In this document: piece after piece, positions 1 through 6,750 of the stretch
Position numbering within the stretch: the first letter of the stretch is position 1
Layout: each line of letters starts with the position of its first letter
Assembly: GCA_023392975.1 (NCBI GenBank)
Contig: JAEWNA010000211.1
Coordinates: 1-29,541, forward strand
DNA: 29,541 nucleotides
DNA from: Pseudomonadota bacterium
Lineage (GTDB): Bacteria; Pseudomonadota; Gammaproteobacteria; Xanthomonadales; Xanthomonadaceae
Direction of reading: 5' to 3'
Translations under genes and position numbers: made by a program
Notes under the pieces: generated by a model
The model's input: only the letters and a program-made list of their open reading frames with translations
What the model was told of the DNA's origin: nothing
Databases searched by the model: none

Positions 1-383
1 AGCCAGATCGGTACCGCGATGCTGGCGGTGATCACGACGTAGACCAGACGACGGGCGACCGCCTCGGCGGCGCGCTGCGCCCAGGGCGTGTAGGTGCGCG
101 GCACCAGTTCGGACACCTGCGGCGCCGGCACGGCGACGTTGGCGGCGACCGCGTCCTCCGGCAGCGCCAGCAGCTTGGCGTAGCTGCGCAGATGGCCGCG
201 GACGAAGACCGGGGCGCCGATCCTGGCCCAGTCCTCGCGTTCCAGCGCCTCGACCACGTGGGTCGGCGTCTTCAGCCGTTGCCCCGCCTCGGCGGGCGTC
301 AGGCCGGCGCGGATGCGGGCCTGTCGCAGCTTATCGCCGATGCCGCGCGAGGCATCAGGCAGGCCGGTGTCGATGGATGTCAT
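1..383 (-). CDS. rodZ: RodZ-like cytoskeletal HTH membrane protein (N-terminal part, runs off window)
   Basis: This is the first 127 codons of a protein that continues beyond base 1. It starts MTSIDTGLPD and has an Xre-type helix-turn-helix at about residues 13-75 (GDKLRQARIRAGLTPAEAGQ, then VFVRGHLRSYAKLL), the RodZ N-terminal domain that binds MreB. Positively charged residues (about 103-115) precede a hydrophobic stretch that begins the single membrane helix (VYVVITASIAVPIWL). RodZ links MreB to the inner membrane and sets cell shape. In Pseudomonas the order is ndk-rlmN-pilF-rodZ-ispG, which supports the call. The ATG at 381-383 is the first start; 87 bp separate it from rlmN. The periplasmic part cannot be seen. 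Confidence 0.85.
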   Translation of the reverse strand, partial: MTSIDTGLPDASRGIGDKLRQARIRAGLTPAEAGQRLKTPTHVVEALEREDWARIGAPVFVRGHLRSYAKLLALPEDAVAANVAVPAPQVSELVPRTYTPWAQRAAEAVARRLVYVVITASIAVPIW

Positions 384-426
384 TGCGTCGAACTCCCCAA
401 GGCAAGGCATCCCTGCATTGCATCGA

Positions 427-446
427 CGACGCTCGCCGGAGCGTCG
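427..446. other. Stem-loop in the rlmN-rodZ gap
   Basis: An 8-bp perfect stem (427-434 with 439-446) with the four-base loop GCCG. No T-run follows on either strand, so it is more likely an RNA structure or processing site between rlmN and rodZ than a strong terminator. The rest of the 87-bp gap shows no clear promoter. Confidence 0.4.
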
Positions 447-470
447 GGTCCGAGAATCGGAAGGGGCGGC

Positions 471-1664
471 TCACGCCGCATGCACCGCCCCGGTGTCGTC
501 TTCGTCCGCGCCGCGCCCCCCGCGCGCCGCGAGCGTCTTCTGGAACTCGGCCTGGCGTCGCGTGCGGTCGACGACCTGGCCCTTGAGCTGCCCGCAGGCC
601 GCGTCGATGTCGTCGCCGCGGGTACGGCGCACCGGCGCGATCATCCCGGCCTCGTTGAGCAGCTTCTGGAACGCGCGGATGGCCGCATCCTCCGGGCGCT
701 CGTAGCGGGTGCCGGGGAACGGGTTGAACGGGATGAGGTTGATCTTCGCGGCGTCCTTCATCTGCACCGCGCGATCGAACGCGCGCAGCAGGCGGACCAG
801 TTCGCGCGCCTGCGCCGGCTGGTCGTTGACGTCCTTCATCAGCGTGTATTCGAACGTCACCGACTCGCCCTTCTTGCGCAGCGCGTAGCGCACGCAGGCG
901 TCCATGAGTTCGGCGATCGGATACTTCCTGTTGAGCGGCACCAGCTGGTCGCGCAGCGCGTCGTTCGGTGCGTGCAGCGACACCGCGAGCGAGACGTCGC
1001 TCTCCTGCGCGAGGCGATCGATCATCGGCACCATGCCGGCGGTCGACAAGGTCACGCGCTTGTTGGCCAGGCCGTAGCCGAGGTCGTCGCGCATCACGCT
1101 CATCGCGCGGACGACGTTGTCGAAGTTCGCCAGCGGCTCGCCCATGCCCATCATCACGACGTTGGTGAGCTTGCGCTGCTTGTGCGGCACGTTGCCGAGA
1201 TGGCGGGCCGCGGTCCACACCTGGCCGACGATCTCGGCGGTGGACAGGTTGCGATTGAAGCCCTGCGTGGCGGTCGAGCAGAACGTGCAGTTCAGCGCGC
1301 ACCCGACCTGCGAGGACACGCACAGCGTGCCGCGGCCCTTGTCGGGGATGTAGACCGTCTCGATGGCGTTCTTGCCGTCCATGCCCAGCAGCCACTTGTG
1401 GGTGCCGTCTTCGGAAGGCTTGTCGAACTGGACCGTCGGCACGCGCACTTCGGCGTGCGCTTCGAGCTTGGCGCGCAGCGCCTTGCCGAGGTCGGTCATG
1501 TCCGAAAATTCGGTGACATGGCGGTGATGGATCCACTTCATCACCTGGTGGGCGCGGTAGCGCTTCTCGCCGAGCGTATCGGCGAAGAAGCGCTCCAGGC
1601 CCTCGCGATCGAGGTCGAGCAGATTCTGTCTTTCGACAGCGGTGTTGGCGACGACCTCGTTCAC
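471..1664 (-). CDS. rlmN: 23S rRNA (adenine2503-C2)-/tRNA (adenine37-C2)-methyltransferase RlmN
   Basis: RlmN is a cytoplasmic radical-SAM enzyme that methylates C2 of A2503 in 23S rRNA and A37 in some tRNAs. The 397-residue length fits the family. The 4Fe-4S motif is C122-ALN-C126-TF-C129, preceded by C115 in GTLCVSSQVG. An N-terminal HhH-like accessory domain (about 10-60, with KRYRAHQVMKW) is present. The C-terminal Cys in GDDIDAACGQL matches the cysteine that forms the covalent RNA adduct. The gene lies 22 bp after ndk on the same strand and is probably cotranscribed with it. The start MNEVVANTAV keeps the whole family N-terminus. A 393-residue reading frame on the same DNA is a shadow. 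Confidence 0.97.
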   Translation of the reverse strand: MNEVVANTAVERQNLLDLDREGLERFFADTLGEKRYRAHQVMKWIHHRHVTEFSDMTDLGKALRAKLEAHAEVRVPTVQFDKPSEDGTHKWLLGMDGKNAIETVYIPDKGRGTLCVSSQVGCALNCTFCSTATQGFNRNLSTAEIVGQVWTAARHLGNVPHKQRKLTNVVMMGMGEPLANFDNVVRAMSVMRDDLGYGLANKRVTLSTAGMVPMIDRLAQESDVSLAVSLHAPNDALRDQLVPLNRKYPIAELMDACVRYALRKKGESVTFEYTLMKDVNDQPAQARELVRLLRAFDRAVQMKDAAKINLIPFNPFPGTRYERPEDAAIRAFQKLLNEAGMIAPVRRTRGDDIDAACGQLKGQVVDRTRRQAEFQKTLAARGGRGADEDDTGAVHAA

Positions 1665-1686
1665 GACGTGCTCTTCGATACCGTCC

Positions 1687-2112
1687 TCAGCGCGGGCACA
1701 GCTCGGTCGCGCTGAAGAAGTACGCGGTCTCGATCGCGGCGTTCTCCAGCGAGTCGGAACCGTGCACGGCGTTGGCGTCGATCGACTGCGCGAAATCGGC
1801 GCGGATGGTGCCCGGCGCCGCGTCCTTCGGATTGGTCGCGCCCATCAGTTCGCGATTCTTCGCGACGGCGTTCTCGCCTTCGAGCACCTGGATCATCACC
1901 GGGCCCGAGGTCATGAACTCGACCAGCGCGGCGAAGAACGGACGTTCGCGATGCACGGCGTAGAAGCCTTCGGCTTCCTTGCGCGAGAGATGCTTCATCT
2001 TCGCGGCGACGACCGTGAGGCCGGCCTTCTCGAAACGCGAATAGATTTCGCCGATGACGTTCTTGGCGACGGCATCGGGCTTGATGATCGAAATGGTGCG
2101 CTCAAGCGCCAT
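1687..2112 (-). CDS. ndk: Nucleoside diphosphate kinase
   Basis: NDK moves the gamma phosphate of ATP to other (d)NDPs through a phosphohistidine and balances nucleotide pools in the cytosol. The protein is 141 residues, the usual bacterial length. It starts MALERTISIIKPDAV, with K11 in the ATP site, R87 region NRELMGATNP and the catalytic H117 in HGSDS. The upstream in-frame ATG (2166) would add 18 unrelated residues; the ATG at 2110-2112 is preceded by GGAGA about nine bases upstream and begins at the family N-terminus, so it was chosen. It heads the ndk-rlmN-rodZ string. The leader carries a terminator-like hairpin, described separately. Confidence 0.97.
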   Translation of the reverse strand: MALERTISIIKPDAVAKNVIGEIYSRFEKAGLTVVAAKMKHLSRKEAEGFYAVHRERPFFAALVEFMTSGPVMIQVLEGENAVAKNRELMGATNPKDAAPGTIRADFAQSIDANAVHGSDSLENAAIETAYFFSATELCPR

Positions 2113-2179
2113 GACAGTGGGTCTCCGGGGGTAGACGGCCGCGGGCGAGCGGCCGAACCATAACATGAATGGGAAGGAA

Positions 2180-2203
2180 AAACCCGCGTAGGGACGCGGG
2201 TTT
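2180..2203 (-). terminator. Intrinsic-terminator-like hairpin in the ndk leader
   Basis: A perfect 10-bp stem, AAACCCGCGT (2180-2189) paired with ACGCGGGTTT (2194-2203), with a 4-base loop. Read on the minus strand the stem is followed by TTTTTCCTT, so it has the form of a Rho-independent terminator pointing toward ndk. It lies about 67 bp upstream of the ndk start and just downstream of a -10-like box (TAGAAT, 2229-2224). It could be an attenuator, the end of a very short RNA, or a terminator for transcription coming from upstream. Confidence 0.7.
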
Positions 2204-2223
2204 AGCCGATTCGGCTGGAGAGG

Positions 2224-2252
2224 ATTCTAACCCGGCGCACGGTCTCCTTGCA
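2224..2252 (-). promoter_or_regulatory. Possible ndk promoter
   Basis: Minus-strand TAGAAT at 2229-2224 resembles a sigma-70 -10 box (context GGGTTAGAATCC). The -35 region near 2247-2252 (TGCAAG) is poor. It would start an RNA near 2217 that passes two short hairpins (2204-2216 and 2180-2203) before ndk. Called from sequence likeness only. Confidence 0.4.
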
Positions 2253-2272
2253 TCCTTGGCGTGGATCACGTT

Positions 2273-2301
2273 TTGCGGCCGCGGGGGAAATGGCGTACGC
2301 T
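2273..2301 (+). promoter_or_regulatory. Promoter of the PsrA-like regulator gene
   Basis: TTGCGG (2273-2278), 17 bp, then TACGCT (2296-2301). The predicted start of transcription near 2308 falls within the PsrA-like operator at 2302-2315, as expected for an autorepressor. Confidence 0.45.
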
Positions 2302-2315
2302 GAAACAAGCGTTTG
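2302..2315 (+). promoter_or_regulatory. PsrA/fatty-acid-regulator operator
   Basis: GAAAC-AAGC-GTTTG matches the described PsrA consensus (G/C)AAAC-N2-4-GTTT(G/C). It lies 36 bp before the start of a PsrA-like TetR gene and overlaps its predicted promoter, so autoregulation and control of the following fad genes are likely. Confidence 0.7.
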
Positions 2316-2350
2316 AATCAACCCCGCCCTTGCCGGAGCCCGCGACTGCC

Positions 2351-2980
2351 ATGAGCAAAGCCCAGTTCTCGACCAAGGAAAGGATTCTCGACGCCGCCGA
2401 AACCCTGTTCGCCCAGTACGGCTTCGGCGGGACCTCGCTCCGCCAGGTCACCAGCCAGGCGGACGTCAACATCGCGGCGGTCAATTACCACTTCGGCAGC
2501 AAGGAAAACCTGGTCAACGAGGTCTTCCGGCGCCGCATGGACGAGATGAGCGCCCAGCGCCTGTCCCGGCTCAAGGCCGTGGTCCAGGCCGACCCGGCCG
2601 ACCTCGACGGCATCCTCGCCGCCTTCGTCGAACCACCGCTGGCCATGGCCCAGGACCGCCACGGCGGCGGCGCCTTCATCCGGGTGATCGCCCGCGCCTA
2701 TGCCGAAAAGAACGACGGCCTGCGCCGCTTCCTGTCCGAACAGTACGGCCACGTGTTGCGCGAATTCGGCCGCGCCATCGCCCGCTGCCTGCCCGGCCTG
2801 AGCAAGGAGGAGTTGTACTGGCGGCTCGACTTCCTCGCCGGCGCCCTCACCTACGCCATGGCCGACTTCGGGATGATCAAGCGCCCGGGCGGCATCAGCG
2901 AAACCGAACACCGCCAGCGCGCCGCGCAGGAGCTCATCCGATTCGCCTGCGCCGGCTTCCGCGCCGGCCAGGTCAACTGA
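2351..2980 (+). CDS. PsrA-like TetR-family regulator of fatty-acid degradation
   Basis: A 209-residue TetR repressor. The N-terminal helix-turn-helix (about residues 9-55, ERILDAAETLFAQYGFGGTS, then VNIAAVNYHFGSK) is very like Pseudomonas PsrA, and so is the ligand domain (LYWRLDFLAGALTYAMADF). PsrA proteins release DNA on binding long-chain fatty acids or acyl-CoAs. Start: ATG at 2351 (MSKAQFSTKERIL), where the family begins; the longer reading frame from 2261 would place the operator inside the coding region. It is 55 bp upstream of a fadB-like gene on the same strand, so the three genes probably form one acyl-CoA-responsive unit. The ligand itself is inferred. Confidence 0.85.
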   Translation: MSKAQFSTKERILDAAETLFAQYGFGGTSLRQVTSQADVNIAAVNYHFGSKENLVNEVFRRRMDEMSAQRLSRLKAVVQADPADLDGILAAFVEPPLAMAQDRHGGGAFIRVIARAYAEKNDGLRRFLSEQYGHVLREFGRAIARCLPGLSKEELYWRLDFLAGALTYAMADFGMIKRPGGISETEHRQRAAQELIRFACAGFRAGQVN

Positions 2981-3035
2981 CCCGCACTTCGCCCGGGCAC
3001 CCGGGAAACCCCACGCAATCAACAGGATGCACACC

Positions 3036-5408
3036 ATGTCCCAGAAACCGCTGATCCGCCGCGTCGCCGTCCTCGGGGCGGGCGTGATGGGGGCGCAGAT
3101 CGCCGCCCACCTGACCAACGCCGGCGTCGATACCGTGCTGTTCGACCTGGCCGCGAAGGAAGGCGCGCCCGACGGCATCGTCCTCAAGGCCATCGCCAAC
3201 CTGGGCAAGCTCTCCCCGGCCCCGCTGGCGACGAAGGCGCTGGCCGAGGCCATCACCCCGGCCAACTACGACACTGGCCTGGAACACCTGCGCGGCTGCG
3301 ACCTGATCATCGAGGCGATCGCCGAACGGATGGACTGGAAGCAGGACCTGTACAAGAAGATCGCCCCGTTCGTGCCCGCGCACACGGTGCTCGCCAGCAA
3401 TACCTCTGGCTTGGGAATCAACAAGTTGGCGGAAGTTCTTCCGGAAGAACTTCGCCATCGGTTCTGCGGCGTGCACTTCTTCAACCCGCCGCGCTACATG
3501 CACCTGGCCGAGCTCATCCCGGCCGCGACCACCGACGCGGACGTGCTCGAAGGCCTCGAGACCTTCCTGGTCACCACGCTCGGCAAGGGCGTGGTCTTCG
3601 CCAAGGACACCCCGAACTTCATCGGCAACCGCATCGGCGTGTTCTCGATCCTGTCGGTGATCCACCACACCCACGCCTTCGGGCTGGGCTTCGACGAGGT
3701 CGACGCCCTGACCGGCCCGCTGCTCGGCCGGCCGAAGTCGGCGACCTACCGCACCTCCGACGTGGTCGGCCTGGACACCATGGCCCACGTCATCAAGACC
3801 ATGGGCGACACCCTGCCGCAGGACCCGTGGCACCCCTACTTCAACGCCCCGGCATGGCTGGGCGCGCTGATCGCGAAGGGCGCGCTGGGCCAGAAGACCG
3901 GCGCCGGCATCTTCCGCAAGGTCGGCAAGGACATCGTCGTCCTCGACCTCGAAAAGCAGGACTACCGCTCGGCCGACCGCGCCGCCGCACCGGAGGTGGT
4001 CGAGATCCTCAAGCTGAAGAACCCGGCCGAGAAGTTCGCGAAGCTCCGCGAGAGCAGCCACCCGCAGGCGCAGTTCCTGTGGGCCTGCTTCCGCGACCTG
4101 TTCCACTACAGCGCCTTCCATCTGGCCGACATCGCCGACACCGCCCGCGACGTCGACTTCGCCATCCGCTGGGGCTACGGCTGGTCGCTGGGCCCGTTCG
4201 AGACCTGGCAGGCCGCCGGCTGGCAGCAGGTCGCGCAGTGGATCGCCGACGACATCGCCGCCGGCAAGGCCATGAGCAGCGCGCCGCTGCCGGCCTGGGT
4301 CACCGACGGCCGCGCCGGCGTGCACGGCCCGGCGGGCAGCTTCAGCCCGGCCAAGGGCGCCGAGGTGCCACGCTCGACCAACCCGGTCTACCAGCGCCAG
4401 CGCTTCCCCGACCCGCTGATCGGCGAGCGCTTCCCGCAGGGCGAGACGGTGTACGAGAACGAAGGCGTGCGCCTGTGGCATGACGGCGACGGCATCGCCA
4501 TCGCCTCGTTCAAGACCAAGATGCACACGGTCAACAACCACGTGCTCGACGGCCTGCAGGAAGCGATCGGGATCGCGGAACGCGACTTCAAGGGCATGGT
4601 GATCTGGCAGCCGAAGGAGCCGTTCTCGGCCGGCGCCGACCTCGCCGGCGCCCTCGGCCTGCTCGCCGCGGGCGACGTGAAGGGGTTCGAGGCGATGGTC
4701 GCCAACTTCCAGGCCACCAGCCAGCGCATCAAGTACGCGCTGGTGCCGGTGGTCGGCGCGGTGCGCGGCCTCGCGCTCGGCGGCGGCTGCGAGTTCCAGA
4801 TGCACACCGCCCGCACCGTGGCGCACCTCGAAAGCTACATCGGCCTGGTCGAAGCCGGCGTCGGCCTGCTGCCGGCCGGCGGCGGCCTCAAGGAATTCGC
4901 AGTGCGCGCCTCGCAGGCGGCCGGCCCGGGCGGCGACGTGTTCGCCCAGCTGAAGCCGCTGTTCGAGAACGTGGCGATGGCCAAGGTCTCGGCGTCCGCG
5001 CTCGAAGCGAAGGACATGGGCCTGCTGCGCAAGGACGACGTGGTCGCGTTCAACGCCTTCGAACTGCTGTACATCGCCAAGCAGCAGGCGCTGGCGCTGG
5101 CCGAGTCCGGCTACCGCCCGCCCCTGCCCGCGCGCCGCGTGCAGGTCGCCGGCGACGTCGGCATCGCCACCTTCAAGATGATGCTGGTGAACATGCTGGA
5201 AGGCCGCTTCATTTCCGAGCACGACTACGAAATCGCCTCGCGGATCGCCACCGTGCTGTGCGGCGGTGAAGTCGACCGCGGCGCGATCGTCGACGAAGAC
5301 TGGCTGATCCGCCTGGAGCGCGAGCACTTCGTCGCGCTGGCGCAGATGCCGAAGACGCAGGCGCGGATCAAGCACATGCTCGACACCGGCAAGCCCCTCC
5401 GCAACTGA
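3036..5408 (+). CDS. fadB: 3-hydroxyacyl-CoA dehydrogenase/enoyl-CoA hydratase (FadB/FadN-like fusion)
   Basis: This 790-residue enzyme carries out two beta-oxidation steps: hydration of enoyl-CoA and NAD-dependent oxidation of 3-hydroxyacyl-CoA. The dehydrogenase comes first (Rossmann motif GAGVMGAQ at 14-21; the dehydrogenase catalytic block GVHFFNPPRYMHLAELIP), followed by a C-terminal crotonase domain from about residue 480 (oxyanion loop PFSAGADLAGAL, then RGLALGGGCEF). This order is that of Bacillus FadN rather than E. coli FadB, where the hydratase is N-terminal. Start: two ATGs exist, 3027 and 3036; AGGA at 3024-3027 is well spaced for 3036 and abuts 3027, so 3036 is preferred. The thiolase gene follows 82 bp later. 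Confidence 0.93.
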   Translation: MSQKPLIRRVAVLGAGVMGAQIAAHLTNAGVDTVLFDLAAKEGAPDGIVLKAIANLGKLSPAPLATKALAEAITPANYDTGLEHLRGCDLIIEAIAERMDWKQDLYKKIAPFVPAHTVLASNTSGLGINKLAEVLPEELRHRFCGVHFFNPPRYMHLAELIPAATTDADVLEGLETFLVTTLGKGVVFAKDTPNFIGNRIGVFSILSVIHHTHAFGLGFDEVDALTGPLLGRPKSATYRTSDVVGLDTMAHVIKTMGDTLPQDPWHPYFNAPAWLGALIAKGALGQKTGAGIFRKVGKDIVVLDLEKQDYRSADRAAAPEVVEILKLKNPAEKFAKLRESSHPQAQFLWACFRDLFHYSAFHLADIADTARDVDFAIRWGYGWSLGPFETWQAAGWQQVAQWIADDIAAGKAMSSAPLPAWVTDGRAGVHGPAGSFSPAKGAEVPRSTNPVYQRQRFPDPLIGERFPQGETVYENEGVRLWHDGDGIAIASFKTKMHTVNNHVLDGLQEAIGIAERDFKGMVIWQPKEPFSAGADLAGALGLLAAGDVKGFEAMVANFQATSQRIKYALVPVVGAVRGLALGGGCEFQMHTARTVAHLESYIGLVEAGVGLLPAGGGLKEFAVRASQAAGPGGDVFAQLKPLFENVAMAKVSASALEAKDMGLLRKDDVVAFNAFELLYIAKQQALALAESGYRPPLPARRVQVAGDVGIATFKMMLVNMLEGRFISEHDYEIASRIATVLCGGEVDRGAIVDEDWLIRLEREHFVALAQMPKTQARIKHMLDTGKPLRN

Positions 5409-5477
5409 GATTCGCGAGTCGCCGCGTCGCCCCGCGGCGCGGCATGCCGAATCCCCACCGCTCACGACTCTCGAATC
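5409..5477 (+). other. Large inverted repeat between the fadB- and fadA-like genes
   Basis: GATTCGCGAGTCG (5409-5421) pairs with CGACTCTCGAATC (5465-5477) in 12 of 13 positions, closing a 43-base GC-rich loop that can fold further (CCGCG with CGCGG). It fills nearly all of the gap and begins right after the fadB stop. No T-run follows. It could act as an mRNA-stabilising or processing element; it also resembles intergenic repeats common in xanthomonads. Confidence 0.55.
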
Positions 5478-5490
5478 CGGACCCACTCTA

Positions 5491-6699
5491 ATGACAAAGA
5501 TCATCCAGGACGCCTACATCGTCGCCGCCACCCGTACCCCGGTCGGCAAGGCCCCCAAGGGCGTGTTCCGCAACACCCGTCCCGACGAAATGCTCGCGCA
5601 CGTGCTGCGCAATGTCGTCGCCCAGGCGCCGGGCATCGACACCTCGCGCATCGACGACGCCATCATCGGCTGCGCGATGCCCGAGGGCGAACAGGGCATG
5701 AACGTCGCCCGCATCGGCGCGCTGCTCGCGGGCCTGCCGAACACCGTCGCCGCGCAGACCATCAACCGCTTCTGCTCGTCCGGCCTGCAGGCCGTGGCGC
5801 TGGCCGCCGACCAGATCCGCCTCGGCAACGCCGACCTCATGCTCGCCGGCGGCACCGAATCGATGTCGATGGTGCCGATGATGGGCAACAAGGTCGCGCT
5901 CAGCCCCGAAGTGTTCGCGAAGAACGAGAACGTCGCGATCGCCTACGGCATGGGCATCACCGCCGAGAAGGTGGCCGAGGAATGGAAGGTCTCGCGCGAG
6001 GACCAGGACGCCTTCGCCCTCGCCTCGCACCAGAAGGCCATCGCCGCGATCCAGGCCGGCGAGTTCAAGTCGGAAATCTCGCCGTATGAGGTCATCGCCC
6101 GCATTCCCGACCTCGCCGGCAACGCGGTGAAGGTGAAGAAGACGCTGGTCGAGATCGACGAGGGCCCGCGCCCCGATTCGTCGATCGAAGGCCTCGCGAA
6201 ACTGAAACCCGTCTTCCGCAACGGCATGTTCGGCGGCACCGTCACCGCCGGCAACGCCTCGCAGATGAGCGACGGCGCCGCCGCGGTGCTGCTGGCCTCC
6301 GAACAGGCGATCAAGGACTACGGCCTGACCCCGCTCGCCCGCTTCGTCAGCTTCTCGGTCGCCGGCGTGCGCCCGGAAGTGATGGGCATCGGCCCGATCG
6401 CCGCGATCCCGAAGGCGCTGAAACAGGCCGGCCTGACCCGCGACCAGATCGACTGGATCGAGCTCAACGAAGCCTTCGCCGCGCAGGCGCTGGCGGTGAT
6501 CCGCGACCTCGGCCTCGACCCGGCCAAGGTCAACCCGCTGGGCGGCGCGATCGCCCTCGGCCACCCGCTGGGTGCGACCGGTGCGATCCGCACCGCGACC
6601 ATCGTGCACGGCCTGCGGCGTCGCCAGCAGAAGTACGGCATGGTGACGATGTGCATCGGCACCGGCATGGGCGCGGCGGGCATCTTCGAAGCGCTCTGA
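5491..6699 (+). CDS. fadA: Acetyl-CoA C-acyltransferase (3-ketoacyl-CoA thiolase)
   Basis: Thiolase cleaves 3-ketoacyl-CoA to acetyl-CoA and a shortened acyl-CoA, the last beta-oxidation step. It is 402 residues, normal for the family. All catalytic residues are visible: nucleophile C95 in NRFCSSGLQ, N326 in NEAF, H358 in GHPLGATGA and the acid/base C388 in MCIGTGMGAAGIFE. The long substrate loop and GGTVTAGNASQMSDGAAA are typical of degradative thiolases. Its partner is the dehydrogenase/hydratase gene just upstream; together they supply three of the four steps of the cycle, and no acyl-CoA dehydrogenase gene is present here. Confidence 0.95.
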   Translation: MTKIIQDAYIVAATRTPVGKAPKGVFRNTRPDEMLAHVLRNVVAQAPGIDTSRIDDAIIGCAMPEGEQGMNVARIGALLAGLPNTVAAQTINRFCSSGLQAVALAADQIRLGNADLMLAGGTESMSMVPMMGNKVALSPEVFAKNENVAIAYGMGITAEKVAEEWKVSREDQDAFALASHQKAIAAIQAGEFKSEISPYEVIARIPDLAGNAVKVKKTLVEIDEGPRPDSSIEGLAKLKPVFRNGMFGGTVTAGNASQMSDGAAAVLLASEQAIKDYGLTPLARFVSFSVAGVRPEVMGIGPIAAIPKALKQAGLTRDQIDWIELNEAFAAQALAVIRDLGLDPAKVNPLGGAIALGHPLGATGAIRTATIVHGLRRRQQKYGMVTMCIGTGMGAAGIFEAL

Positions 6700-6726
6700 C
6701 GGCGGTACACCGGCAGGTTCGACCGC

Positions 6727-6750
6727 GACGGGGCGCTTCGGCGCCCCGTC
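6727..6750. terminator. Terminator with UUCG tetraloop between convergent genes
   Basis: GACGGGGCGC (6727-6736), loop TTCG (6737-6740), GCGCCCCGTC (6741-6750): a perfect 10-bp stem capped by the very stable UUCG tetraloop. It ends the fadA transcript; its right arm overlaps the stop codon of the convergent GGDEF gene, so it probably serves both strands. There is no strong T-run. Confidence 0.7.

Noticed and set aside
2217..2256. tRNA-like string GGGTTAGAATCC next to ndk
   Set aside because: It recalls a T-loop, but no acceptor stem, D-arm, anticodon arm or CCA fits around it; it is better read as a -10 region.
2973..5504. 843-residue open frame antisense to the fadB-like gene
   Set aside because: It mirrors a gene with full catalytic motifs, is rich in Arg/Val/Asp/His in the manner of high-GC shadow frames, and has no recognisable domain.
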